From positions 62,001 through 126,000 of the forward strand of contig NZ_LMGZ01000021.1 in NCBI RefSeq assembly GCF_001427605.1: a stretch of DNA of 64,000 nt, read 5' to 3'. The stretch comes from Devosia sp. Root635 (GTDB lineage Bacteria; Pseudomonadota; Alphaproteobacteria; Rhizobiales; Devosiaceae). The translations under genes were made by a program, and so were the position numbers. Shown in pieces: positions 46,868 to 54,414 of the stretch. The notes beneath the pieces were generated by a model that was not told the DNA's origin, made no database searches, and saw only the letters and a program-made list of their open reading frames with translations. Within the stretch, counting starts at the first letter, position 1; every line of letters starts with the position of its first letter.

Positions 46868-47737
46868 ATGTCGCGCGTCACTCTTGTCCTTGTCGCTCTC
46901 GTCGGCATTCTTGCCGGGGCTCTTGGCTACGCGGCCGTCAACCGGCCCGTGCCGCAAACCGACGCCGTGGCCGTACAGGCGCTGATCGACGAGGCGATTT
47001 CGGCTTATGACGCCAAGCGCATCATGGAGGCCAGCGCGGCACACCAGGACGTGGCGGCGATCGATCCGGAAACGCTCAATCCGCTGATCGAATCCTACCT
47101 GATGAGCGACCCCAAAATCCTGCAGCGCATGTCGGTGGCGCTCGATACCACCTTGCAGGCGGAGGAACGCAGCCAAGCCATGACGGCCATCGCCTCGATG
47201 CAGGACGCCATTTTCAACGATCCGGGCCAGGTCGTGCTCGGCAATCCGGAGGGCGACGTCACGCTGGTCGAGTTCTTCGACTATAATTGCGGCTATTGCC
47301 GCGCCGCCCTGCCCGACATGGCGACGCTGCTGGCCGAAGATCCCGACCTGCGCGTCGTGCTCAAGGAATTCCCCATTCTTTCCAACGAGTCGATCGATGC
47401 CGCGCGCGTCGCCGTGCTGGTGGGCGATGCCGATGTCGACTACTGGACCTTCCACGAAACCCTGTTCACCAGCCGCAGCCAGGTGGACAAGCAGGTGGCC
47501 CTGGCCGCCGCTGCCGACCTGGGCCTGTCACCGGTATCGCTGGAGCTCGACATGGGCACCGAAGCCGTGTCGCAAACCATCCAGACCTCCTACGAGATCG
47601 CCCGCGCGCTCAATATCACCGGCACGCCGACCTATATCATCGGCAACGAGATCATCCCCGGTGCCATCGGGCTGGACGAGTTGCGCGCTCGCATCGCCAA
47701 TATGCGGGCATGTGGGGAGACGCAGTGCGAGGGGTGA
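46868..47737 (+). CDS. DsbA family thiol:disulfide oxidoreductase
   Basis: A periplasmic or membrane-anchored thioredoxin-fold protein of 289 residues. The N-terminal hydrophobic segment ([21 protein letters not shown]) is an anchor or signal. A helical region follows (about 30-115), then the thioredoxin fold with [15 protein letters not shown] (CxxC at 141/144), cis-proline [10 protein letters not shown] and a short C-terminal end with two more cysteines. The order resembles the Com1/ScsC-like DsbA proteins of Rhizobiales. GGAGAG lies upstream of ATG 46868. The next genes are aroQ and accBC, the usual neighbours. Confidence 0.9.
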   Translation: MSRVTLVLVALVGILAGALGYAAVNRPVPQTDAVAVQALIDEAISAYDAKRIMEASAAHQDVAAIDPETLNPLIESYLMSDPKILQRMSVALDTTLQAEERSQAMTAIASMQDAIFNDPGQVVLGNPEGDVTLVEFFDYNCGYCRAALPDMATLLAEDPDLRVVLKEFPILSNESIDAARVAVLVGDADVDYWTFHETLFTSRSQVDKQVALAAAADLGLSPVSLELDMGTEAVSQTIQTSYEIARALNITGTPTYIIGNEIIPGAIGLDELRARIANMRACGETQCEG

Positions 47738-47773
47738 GTTCGGGAAACTACCCCGCACTATCCCACCCACAAT

Positions 47774-47856
47774 CGCCTCCCCCGGACTTGATCCGGGGGT
47801 CTTTCGCCGCTTGTACCGCGTTGAGAGTGACCCGCGGATCAAGTCCGGGGGAGGCG
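47774..47856. repeat. Palindromic repeat, CCCCCGGACTTGATCCGGGGG type
   Basis: CGCCTCCCCCGGACTTGATC and GGATCAAGTCCGGGGGAGGCG face each other 83 bases end to end. The centre holds a partly complementary stretch. This differs in sequence from families A-E but has the same layout, and it lies between the DsbA-like gene and aroQ. Confidence 0.8.
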
Positions 47857-47984
47857 CCGGTGGGGTGGCGAGGTGGGTCCCAATTCCCGCTAAGTCCAAC
47901 TTTGGCCGTGTTCTTTGCCTTTTCGGTGCATTTCGTATAACCGGACTTGCGCCGGCCGGAAGCGCCGGTGCAAAAGGCAAAATC

Positions 47985-48422
47985 ATGGCTAAACGCGTTC
48001 TCGTCCTCAACGGCCCGAACCTCAATATGCTCGGCACCCGCGAGCCCGACATCTATGGCGCCGCAACGCTTGGGGATGTCGAGGCGCTGTGCAAACAGAC
48101 CGGCACCGAATTCGGCCTCAGCGTGGATTTCCGCCAATCCAACCATGAAGGCGAGCTGGTCACCTGGATCCAGGATGCCCGCAAGACCGCCGATGCCATC
48201 CTCATCAACCCGGCGGCCTATTCGCATACCTCGCTGGCCATCCACGATGCCCTCAAGGGCGTCGGGCTGCCGGTTGCGGAGGTCCACATCTCCAATATCC
48301 ACCAGCGGGAAGCGGTGCGGCACCACTCTTTTGTGTCGGCCGTGGCCTTTGGCGTCATTTGCGGCTTTGGCGTCACCGGGTATAGACTGGCGCTGATAGC
48401 GCTCGCCGAAAAACTCAAATAA
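47985..48422 (+). CDS. aroQ: 3-dehydroquinate dehydratase, type II
   Basis: Type II dehydroquinase of the shikimate pathway, a dodecameric enzyme. The 145-residue protein has [17 protein letters not shown] at the N-terminus, the flexible-loop region and QSNHEGELV, the [12 protein letters not shown] motif and the catalytic [16 protein letters not shown]. The ATG at 47985 is the standard start. It precedes accB by 34 bases, the normal aroQ-accB-accC order in alphaproteobacteria. Confidence 0.96.
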   Translation: MAKRVLVLNGPNLNMLGTREPDIYGAATLGDVEALCKQTGTEFGLSVDFRQSNHEGELVTWIQDARKTADAILINPAAYSHTSLAIHDALKGVGLPVAEVHISNIHQREAVRHHSFVSAVAFGVICGFGVTGYRLALIALAEKLK

Positions 48423-48456
48423 CGATCAACGCGTGCTGCGCGGGAGACCGACAAGA

Positions 48457-48951
48457 ATGACCAAGTCATCGCAAGTGGATCAGGACCTGATCCGGGCCAT
48501 TGCCGAGCTGCTCAACAAGGAAAATCTCGCCGAGATCGAGATCGAGCAGGAGGACTTCCGGGTCCGTGTCACCCGCTCCTATGCCAATGAAGGCGTGACC
48601 TATGCGGCGCCGCCGCAGTATCTGGCCCCGGCCCCTGCCGCCGCTCCGGCGCCCAGCACACCTGCCGGTTCCGTCCCCGCAGCCGCCCCCGCCGCCGCCG
48701 AAGACCTGGCCTCCAATCCGGGTACCCTGACCTCGCCGATGGTCGGCACGGCCTACCGTTCGCCCGAGCCCGGCAAGCCGACCTTTGCCGAAGTCGGCAC
48801 CAAGGTCACGGAGGGCCAGACCCTGCTCATCATCGAAGCGATGAAGACGATGAACCAGATCCCGGCGCACCGCTCCGGCACCGTCACGCGCATCCTCGTC
48901 CAGGATGCCCAGCCGGTGGAATACGGCGAGCCGCTCGTCGTCATCGAGTAA
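48457..48951 (+). CDS. accB: Biotin carboxyl carrier protein of acetyl-CoA carboxylase
   Basis: Carries the carboxyl group for malonyl-CoA formation in fatty acid synthesis. The 164-residue protein has an N-terminal helical domain, an Ala/Pro-rich linker (about 55-90) and the biotinyl domain with the modification site EAMKTMN (Lys130). ATG at 48457 with GGGAGA upstream is the start. It is followed after 10 bases by accC. Confidence 0.95.
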   Translation: MTKSSQVDQDLIRAIAELLNKENLAEIEIEQEDFRVRVTRSYANEGVTYAAPPQYLAPAPAAAPAPSTPAGSVPAAAPAAAEDLASNPGTLTSPMVGTAYRSPEPGKPTFAEVGTKVTEGQTLLIIEAMKTMNQIPAHRSGTVTRILVQDAQPVEYGEPLVVIE

Positions 48952-48961
48952 GGGGAGCCTC

Positions 48962-50308
48962 ATGTTCCAGAAGGTCCTCATCGCCAATCGCGGCGAAATT
49001 GCCCTGCGCATCCTGCGCGCCTGCAAGGAACTGGGCATCCAGACCGTGGCGGTGCATTCCACCGCCGACGCCAATGCCATGCATGTGCGCCTCGCCGACG
49101 AAAGCGTCTGCATCGGGCCGCCGGCCGCCAAGGACAGCTATCTCAACATTCCCTCGATCATGGCCGCCTGCGAGATCACCGGCGCCGATGCCGTGCATCC
49201 GGGTTATGGCTTTCTCTCCGAGAATGCCCGCTTCGCCAAGATCCTGACCGAGCACAAGGTGACCTTCATCGGTCCCTCGTCGCACCATATCGAGATCATG
49301 GGCGACAAGATCACCGCCAAGAAGACGGCGGTCGAACTCGGCATTCCCGTGGTTCCCGGCTCGGCCGGCGCGGTCGAAAGCGAAGACGACGCCAAAAAGA
49401 CCGCCAAGGAAATCGGCTACCCCGTCCTCATCAAGGCGACTGCTGGTGGCGGTGGCCGCGGCATGAAAGTGGCGCAGACCGAAGCCGATGTGCTGGTCGC
49501 CTGGTCGACCGCCCGCTCGGAGGCCAAGGCCGCCTTTGGCAATGATTCCGTCTACATGGAAAAATACCTCGGCAAGCCGCGTCATATTGAGGTGCAGGTG
49601 CTGGGCGACGGTAAGGGCAATGCCGTGCATCTGGGCGTGCGCGACTGTTCCTTGCAGCGCCGCCACCAGAAGGTGTGGGAAGAAGCCGGTGGCCCGACCA
49701 TCCTGCCCGAAGAGCGCGACAAGATCGGCGAGATCTGCGCCGCCGCCATGCGCAAGCTCAAATATTCCGGCGCTGGCACCATCGAGTTCCTGTACGAGAA
49801 CGGCAATTTCTACTTCATCGAGATGAATACCCGCCTGCAGGTGGAGCATCCGGTGACCGAGCGCATCACCGGCATTGACATCGTCTACGAACAAATCCGG
49901 GTCGCTTCGGGCGAAAAGCTCTCGATGACGCAGAAGGACGTGCAGTTCTATGGCCATGCCATCGAAGTGCGCATCAATGCCGAGGATCCGCAGACCTTCG
50001 CGCCCTCGCCGGGCACCATCACTTTTTACCACCCCGCGGGCGGGGTCGGCGTGCGCGTCGATTCGGCGGTGTATCAGGGCTACAAGATCCCGCCCTACTA
50101 TGATTCACTCATCGGCAAGCTCATCGTCTATGGTCGCACCCGCGACGAATGCCTGCAGCGCCTGCGCCGCGCGGTCGACGAATTCGTGGTGGATGGCGTC
50201 AAGACCACGCTGCCGCTGTTCCAGCGCCTGATCAAGGAACCCGATATCCTGACCGGCAATTACGACATCCACTGGCTGGAAAAGTATCTGGCCGCCAACA
50301 AGGTTTAA
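48962..50308 (+). CDS. accC: Biotin carboxylase subunit of acetyl-CoA carboxylase
   Basis: Carboxylates the biotin of AccB using bicarbonate and ATP. The 448-residue protein shows IANRGEIALRILRA, the ATP-grasp glycine loop KATAGGGGRGMKV, EKYLGKPRHIEVQVLGD, the ERDCS-like segment VRDCSLQRRHQKVWEE, and EMNTRLQVEHPVTE with catalytic residues. GGGGAG lies just before ATG 48962. The two-gene accBC operon is complete; accA and accD are elsewhere. Confidence 0.97.
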   Translation: MFQKVLIANRGEIALRILRACKELGIQTVAVHSTADANAMHVRLADESVCIGPPAAKDSYLNIPSIMAACEITGADAVHPGYGFLSENARFAKILTEHKVTFIGPSSHHIEIMGDKITAKKTAVELGIPVVPGSAGAVESEDDAKKTAKEIGYPVLIKATAGGGGRGMKVAQTEADVLVAWSTARSEAKAAFGNDSVYMEKYLGKPRHIEVQVLGDGKGNAVHLGVRDCSLQRRHQKVWEEAGGPTILPEERDKIGEICAAAMRKLKYSGAGTIEFLYENGNFYFIEMNTRLQVEHPVTERITGIDIVYEQIRVASGEKLSMTQKDVQFYGHAIEVRINAEDPQTFAPSPGTITFYHPAGGVGVRVDSAVYQGYKIPPYYDSLIGKLIVYGRTRDECLQRLRRAVDEFVVDGVKTTLPLFQRLIKEPDILTGNYDIHWLEKYLAANKV

Positions 50309-50340
50309 TACCACGGTCACGCCACATCCACCCTGCGGCT

Positions 50341-50438
50341 CCTCCCCCTTGACGGGGGCGGTTGGGATTGGGTGTAGGGAGCCACGATATCGGGGCTAAA
50401 CACCCCCCACCCTTGATCCCTCCCCGCAAGGGGAGGGA
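50341..50438. repeat. Palindromic repeat, family C, copy 2
   Basis: CTCCCCCTTGACGGGGGCGG ... GGGTG and a complementary right half (CACCCCCCACCC ... CCCCGCAAGGGGAGGGA). It has the same layout as the copy at 22658-22757. It lies between accC and aat. Confidence 0.75.
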
Positions 50439-50482
50439 GACGACTGCTGGTTAGCGGATCAGCAGAGAAGGAGGGAGCCGCC

Positions 50483-51121
50483 ATGGCCCGCCGCCAAGAC
50501 CCCTTCGATATCGAGATCACGCCCGAGCTGATCATGCGTGCCTATCGCGCCGGCATCTTTCCTATGTCGGAGGATGCGGCGGATGAGAACCTGTTCTGGG
50601 TCAGCCCGGAAATGCGCGGCATCATTCCGCTCGATGGCTTTCATCTGTCGACCAGCCTGCGCAAGGCGATCCGCAAGTCGGGCTTCACGGTCAAGGTCGA
50701 TACCGATTTCGATGCGATCATCGAGGGCTGCGCCACGGTAGGCGCGGATCGCGACACCACCTGGATCAACCGCACCATCCGCAGCGTCTATGGCGAGCTG
50801 TTCCGGCGTGGTGTGGCGCATACGGTGGAGGTGTGGGACGGGACCGGGCTGGTCGGCGGGCTTTATGGCCTGGCGATTGGCGGCGCGTTCTTCGGGGAAT
50901 CGATGTTCCATCGCAAGACCGATGCTAGCAAGATGGCGATGGCGCATCTGGTCGAGCGGCTCAGGGCCGGCGGCTTCGTGCTGCTCGATACCCAGTTCCT
51001 GACGCCGCACCTGGCCTCGCTGGGCGGTGTTGAAATCCCGCGCGAGCAGTATGAGGAGCGCCTGGCCGAAGCGCTCCCCGTCCATGGCGACTGGTTCGCC
51101 TGGGACCGCGCTAGTCCCTGA
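50483..51121 (+). CDS. aat: Leucyl/phenylalanyl-tRNA--protein transferase
   Basis: Adds Leu or Phe to N-terminal Arg or Lys, marking proteins for ClpAP (N-degron pathway). The 212-residue protein has AYRAGIFPMSE, FWVSPEMRGIIPLDGFH, the TWINRTIRSVY region, and the core SVEVWDGTGLVGGLYGLAIGGAFFGESMFHRKTDASKMA, of which AIGGAFFGESMF is the family signature. The last 11 bases overlap the convergent next gene. Its partner protease uses the ClpP found at the start of this window. Confidence 0.94.
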   Translation: MARRQDPFDIEITPELIMRAYRAGIFPMSEDAADENLFWVSPEMRGIIPLDGFHLSTSLRKAIRKSGFTVKVDTDFDAIIEGCATVGADRDTTWINRTIRSVYGELFRRGVAHTVEVWDGTGLVGGLYGLAIGGAFFGESMFHRKTDASKMAMAHLVERLRAGGFVLLDTQFLTPHLASLGGVEIPREQYEERLAEALPVHGDWFAWDRASP

Positions 51122-51608
51122 GCTTGAACGCCAGCTCTGTCACCCACTTGTCCATATCGGGCTCCTCAGCCGGATCGGTCTCGTAGATTTCGAGGCGGCA
51201 GGCAAAGTGATCGCCATCAGCCTTCTCGTCCATGTCCAGCGGTTGCTGGGTCAACTGCAGCCAGCCGATCAGCATGCCGGTCACCGGTTCGAGCTTGTCG
51301 GGGTGGCCGTGCCAGGCCAGGGTCACGAACCGGCCGCCCGGCAGGGTGCCGAAGCGGATATCGCCGCTATCGCGGCCGCTGCGGGCTACGGGCACGCCCG
51401 CCTCCACATCGAGCGTATCGGCCATGTCGATGCGGCGATAATTGTAGAATGCCGCCCCGACCGGTTCGATACCCTGCTCGGCCAGCAGCGCGAAGATGGC
51501 CGGAAAGCCTTCGCTGGCAGGCTTCTGCATCTCGTTCATCCGCACCCTGAAGGTGCGGTAGGCATAGGCCTGCGGCTCGCGGACAACGGTTTCGGGCAGA
51601 GTCAGCAT
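51111..51608 (-). CDS. GyrI-like / effector-binding domain protein
   Basis: A cytosolic protein of 165 residues. It resembles the GyrI-like small-molecule binding fold of AraC/MerR effector domains: a beta-alpha-beta layout repeated twice, with TVVREPQAYAYRTFRVRMNE in the first half and GTLPGGRFVTLAWHGHPDK in the second (the GGRF motif). It has no DNA-binding domain. Stand-alone proteins of this type bind or hydrolyse small molecules. ATG at 51608 with GAGGAG upstream is the start. It interrupts the usual aat-DUF2155 neighbourhood. Confidence 0.7.
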   Translation of the reverse strand: MLTLPETVVREPQAYAYRTFRVRMNEMQKPASEGFPAIFALLAEQGIEPVGAAFYNYRRIDMADTLDVEAGVPVARSGRDSGDIRFGTLPGGRFVTLAWHGHPDKLEPVTGMLIGWLQLTQQPLDMDEKADGDHFACRLEIYETDPAEEPDMDKWVTELAFKLRD

Positions 51609-51680
51609 GGTGGTCTCCTCAATCCATATCGAGGCAAGGACGGCCGGCATCACGGTCATCCGACAGGCAATCGTGGTATT

Positions 51681-52076
51681 TTACCGCTGGTCGGGCGGGG
51701 GTACATCGGTGCTGGTCTTGCAGGCGATCAGCCACACGTCATAGATCGCGTGGTCGACGGCGTTGAGCGCCGGGCTGTCGGCAAACATCCAGCCGGTGAA
51801 GATGCGTTTGGAAACACCTGTCAGGCTGCGCTGGTCGACTTCGAGAAAGGCCGACACGCGCTGCGTTTCGGTCGCCGGGCGATTGTAGCAGGCGCGCGGG
51901 GTGATCTCGAGCGCACCGAACAGCACCGTCTCATCGATATAGACATCGAAACGGGTGATACGGCCGGTGATCTTGTCGAGACCAGCAAAGGTCGCCACCG
52001 GATTGGCGATTGGCTGCGCCATAGCGGGTGTCGCAAGCGCCAGCCCCAACAGGGGAACCAGCGCTCGGGCCAGCAT
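51681..52076 (-). CDS. DUF2155 domain secreted protein
   Basis: A periplasmic protein of about 131 residues belonging to DUF2155, a family almost confined to alphaproteobacteria. The signal sequence is MLARALVPLLGLALATPAMA. The mature core has the typical ATFAGLDKITGRITRFDVYI, PRACYNRPATETQRVSAF, and SKRIFTGWMFADSPALNAVDHAIYDVWLIAC (two cysteines). The start is uncertain: ATG at 52076 gives a perfect signal peptide; a GTG at 52145 would overlap the next gene. The function is unknown; the constant neighbourhood with NDUFA12 suggests an envelope or respiratory role. Confidence 0.85.
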   Translation of the reverse strand: MLARALVPLLGLALATPAMAQPIANPVATFAGLDKITGRITRFDVYIDETVLFGALEITPRACYNRPATETQRVSAFLEVDQRSLTGVSKRIFTGWMFADSPALNAVDHAIYDVWLIACKTSTDVPPPDQR

Positions 52077-52116
52077 CAGGATGAGTGGGCTGCTCGGGCG
52101 CAAGGCGCCGCGGTCC

Positions 52117-52518
52117 TTATTCGGGCGACCAGGCGTTGTAATCACCGGTGACGCGCGGGCGCTCGCCCTTGTTGAGCAGGCTCCCGTCGGGGCGATAGGC
52201 CGCAGCCGTGCCGGTCAGGTTAGCCTCATGCGGCTTTTCCCAGCCGCGTGGCGCATATTTGGCATCGGTTGGCACGATATCGGTGCGGTGATGCATCCAG
52301 CCGTGCCAGCCGGGCGGAATGGCCGAGGCGTCGGCATAGCCGCCGCCATAGGTCACATAGCGCCGGTCGGCCTTGCGGTCCTGGTAGTATCTGTTGCCGA
52401 ATTCGTCGCTGCCGACATAGTCGCCGAAGCGCCAGATCCACAGCCGCGTGCCCCAGGTTTGGCCGCTCCACCAGGAGAAGATTTCAGTCAGGAACTGCTT
52501 GATACCGGATTGGGCCAC
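52117..52518 (-). CDS. NDUFA12-like subunit of NADH:ubiquinone oxidoreductase (complex I)
   Basis: A supernumerary complex I subunit homologous to the mitochondrial 17.2 kDa protein (B17.2/NDUFA12). The 133-residue protein has WTRLWIWRFGDYVGSDEFGN-like sequence (TWGTRLWIWRFGDYVGSDEF), YYQDRKADRRYVTYGG and PPGWHGWMHHRTD, the family core. GTG at 52518 is the likely start, since the longer frame runs into a non-coding stretch. It is typical of alphaproteobacteria, where it is unlinked to the nuo operon. Confidence 0.92.
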   Translation of the reverse strand: MAQSGIKQFLTEIFSWWSGQTWGTRLWIWRFGDYVGSDEFGNRYYQDRKADRRYVTYGGGYADASAIPPGWHGWMHHRTDIVPTDAKYAPRGWEKPHEANLTGTAAAYRPDGSLLNKGERPRVTGDYNAWSPE

Positions 52519-52664
52519 GTGTCGATTCCGCCGTCGAGATATGCGAGTTGAGGCGGTGTAACATGGGTGACGGACGGAGCCTAGACCGAATTGGCCTTCA
52601 TCATCTTGACCTGCCTGCTCGGCACCGATCTCAGCCTGCTGGCACAAGCCCTTGGATCGGAAGC

Positions 52665-53846
52665 ATGAACCTCCGCCGCTTTCTTGGCGTCTACTACGCC
52701 TATCTGTTCCTGTTCGACTTCATCCTCTGCTACGCCATCTATACGGCTTTGTTCGAGCTCAGGGGGCTGGGCTTCACCCAGATCGGGGCCCTGCTCGCCT
52801 TCTGGTCGTTTTCGGCCATCGTGCTCGAATTGCCGTCCGGTGCCCTGTCCGATCGCTTCGATCGCCGCTGGCTGCTGGTCGCGGCGCCCCTGGCCAAGCT
52901 CCTTACCTTCGTCTGCTGGGGGCTGGCCGATGGCAATGTCTGGCTCTATGGACTGGGCTTCCTGTGTTGGAGCGTCGGCCAGGCATTGATGAGTGGTACG
53001 GGCGAGGCACTGGTCTATGAACGGCTCGAGGCTGAGGACCGCACTGCCGACTATGACAAGGTCAATGGTCGCGCCACGGCTGCCGAATCGCTGGGCATTG
53101 CCGCCGGTACCCTGCTGGGCGGGTTCGTTGCCGCGGCAAATGGCATGGAGCTGACCGTCTGGCTCTCCATTCCGCCCTTGCTGCTCTGCGCCCTGCTGGC
53201 ACTCAGCCTGCGCGACTCACGCCAGGCGCCCGAGGCGGAAGAGGAGGTACGGCCGGGCTATATGGAAAACTTCCGCATCGCGTTCCGGGAATTCCGCACC
53301 CTGCCCGAACTGCGCTTCGTAACCCTCTATATTGCCGTGGGTCTGATCCTGTTCGAAGTGCTCGAAGAGTTCGACCAGCTCTATTATCTCGCCGTCGGCC
53401 TGCCGATCTGGCTGTTCGGGGTGGTTGGCGCGGCCGTTCTGGGCGCTGTTGCCCTGGCCAGCACATTGGCGCACCGACTCGCCCGCCACCCTGCCCTTGC
53501 CTGGGCACTGCCGCTGGCGGGCGGGCTATTGCTGCTCGCCGCCTCTTTCGGCACGCATCCGGCCTATGTGCTGGTGCTGGACCTGGCCTATCTGCTGGTG
53601 GTGCCAGCAACGGTACTTTCGGAAGCCCGCTTCCAGCGGCTCATCGAGGGCCGCAGCCGGGCCACCACGACATCGGCTCTGGCCATGGCGCAGAATGTCA
53701 CCGGAATTCTCATTACCTTCGGCTTTGGCATCTTGGCCGAATATGTCGGCATTCTGCCCGGCTATGGCTGGGCGGGTCTGCTCATGCTGCCGGTGGCAGC
53801 CTGGGTCTGGCAAGCCCAACGCTCTGGTGTGCGGGCGCTCGACTGA
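52665..53846 (+). CDS. Major facilitator superfamily transporter
   Basis: An inner membrane transporter of 393 residues with about 12 hydrophobic segments. The N-terminal half contains the loop 2-3 motif GALSDRFDRRWLL (the MFS GxxxDRxxRR signature) after FWSFSAIVLELPSG. The substrate is unknown; this subgroup resembles small efflux-type carriers. ATG at 52665 (MNLRRFLGVYYAYLF) fits a first membrane helix; the longer frame covers non-membrane sequence. It is divergent from NDUFA12. Confidence 0.88.
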   Translation: MNLRRFLGVYYAYLFLFDFILCYAIYTALFELRGLGFTQIGALLAFWSFSAIVLELPSGALSDRFDRRWLLVAAPLAKLLTFVCWGLADGNVWLYGLGFLCWSVGQALMSGTGEALVYERLEAEDRTADYDKVNGRATAAESLGIAAGTLLGGFVAAANGMELTVWLSIPPLLLCALLALSLRDSRQAPEAEEEVRPGYMENFRIAFREFRTLPELRFVTLYIAVGLILFEVLEEFDQLYYLAVGLPIWLFGVVGAAVLGAVALASTLAHRLARHPALAWALPLAGGLLLLAASFGTHPAYVLVLDLAYLLVVPATVLSEARFQRLIEGRSRATTTSALAMAQNVTGILITFGFGILAEYVGILPGYGWAGLLMLPVAAWVWQAQRSGVRALD

Positions 53847-54153
53847 CCCACAAGCGCTGGTGTCCATTTGGCCCCGACGCAAATTCGTCGAAATTTCTGC
53901 GCTTGACAGCTTTTCGGCTGCTCGATTCTGCCTTTCGCAGGCATGGTAAACCGCCGGTAAGCAGCAAGGGGCGTGGCGCGATCAGCAAGGAATCCCGCGG
54001 CTTTAGCGGAGAGTCCTCGGCCTGAATTTCGTCTGTGACAGCGGCTTCCAAACAGCCTCAAATGGCGGCGCCAAACCCAGTGATTTCCTTGCAGTTTGTC
54101 CCCGCAATTCACATATTACCCCTACTAGTGGTTGTTTTGTTCCGCACCCGCAC

Positions 54154-54167
54154 CACTAGACCTTGTG
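54154..54167. promoter_or_regulatory. Candidate NrdR box
   Basis: CACTAGACCTTGTG fits the NrdR palindrome pattern CACWANATNTWGTG with one mismatch at the centre. NrdR represses ribonucleotide reductase genes in many bacteria. A second, half-matching site (CTAGTGG) lies about 37 bases upstream; paired sites are usual, but this spacing is not an exact number of helical turns. Confidence 0.4.
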
Positions 54168-54302
54168 ATTTGTGGCGTTGACGCGGCTGCTGAATCGGAG
54201 GAATGTTTTCGACGGTCCGGTGCAGTTTGCTGCAGCGGGCAAGCCCTGGGTAGGAGCGCTGGCAAGAGACCGGTGCCGCGCCTGGGCGACAGGCAAGATT
54301 TT

Positions 54303-54323
54303 CGAGCCCGCCTCCCGGGCTCG
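54303..54323 (+). promoter_or_regulatory. Strong hairpin in the nrdJ leader
   Basis: CGAGCCCG / CGGGCTCG, a perfect 8-bp stem with a five-base loop (CCTCC), about 90 bases before the nrdJ start and not followed by a T-run. It could be part of a larger RNA fold. Confidence 0.5.
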
Positions 54324-54414
54324 GTTGGTGAAGCGTCAAAACAGATTTGGGTGAGAAGCCGGGTTTCGGCTGGCGGGCATTCGTGTGCTCGTTCTATTGG
54401 GGAATACGACGACT

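Larger units (their letters stand above)
53847..54414 (+). promoter_or_regulatory. Long structured leader of nrdJ
   Basis: A 568-base region with no convincing gene between the MFS gene and nrdJ. It contains a candidate NrdR site at 54154, inverted arms CTAGTGGT / ACCACTAG (54125-54132 and 54152-54159) and a perfect 8-bp hairpin at 54303. A ribosome binding site of moderate strength (GGGGA) precedes nrdJ. I looked for the B12-box of a cobalamin riboswitch (GCCACTG) and did not find it. The part before 54100 shows nothing else. Confidence 0.5.

Noticed and set aside
53847..54414. Cobalamin riboswitch upstream of nrdJ
   Set aside because: The conserved B12 box (GCCACTG) and surrounding elements were not found in this interval.
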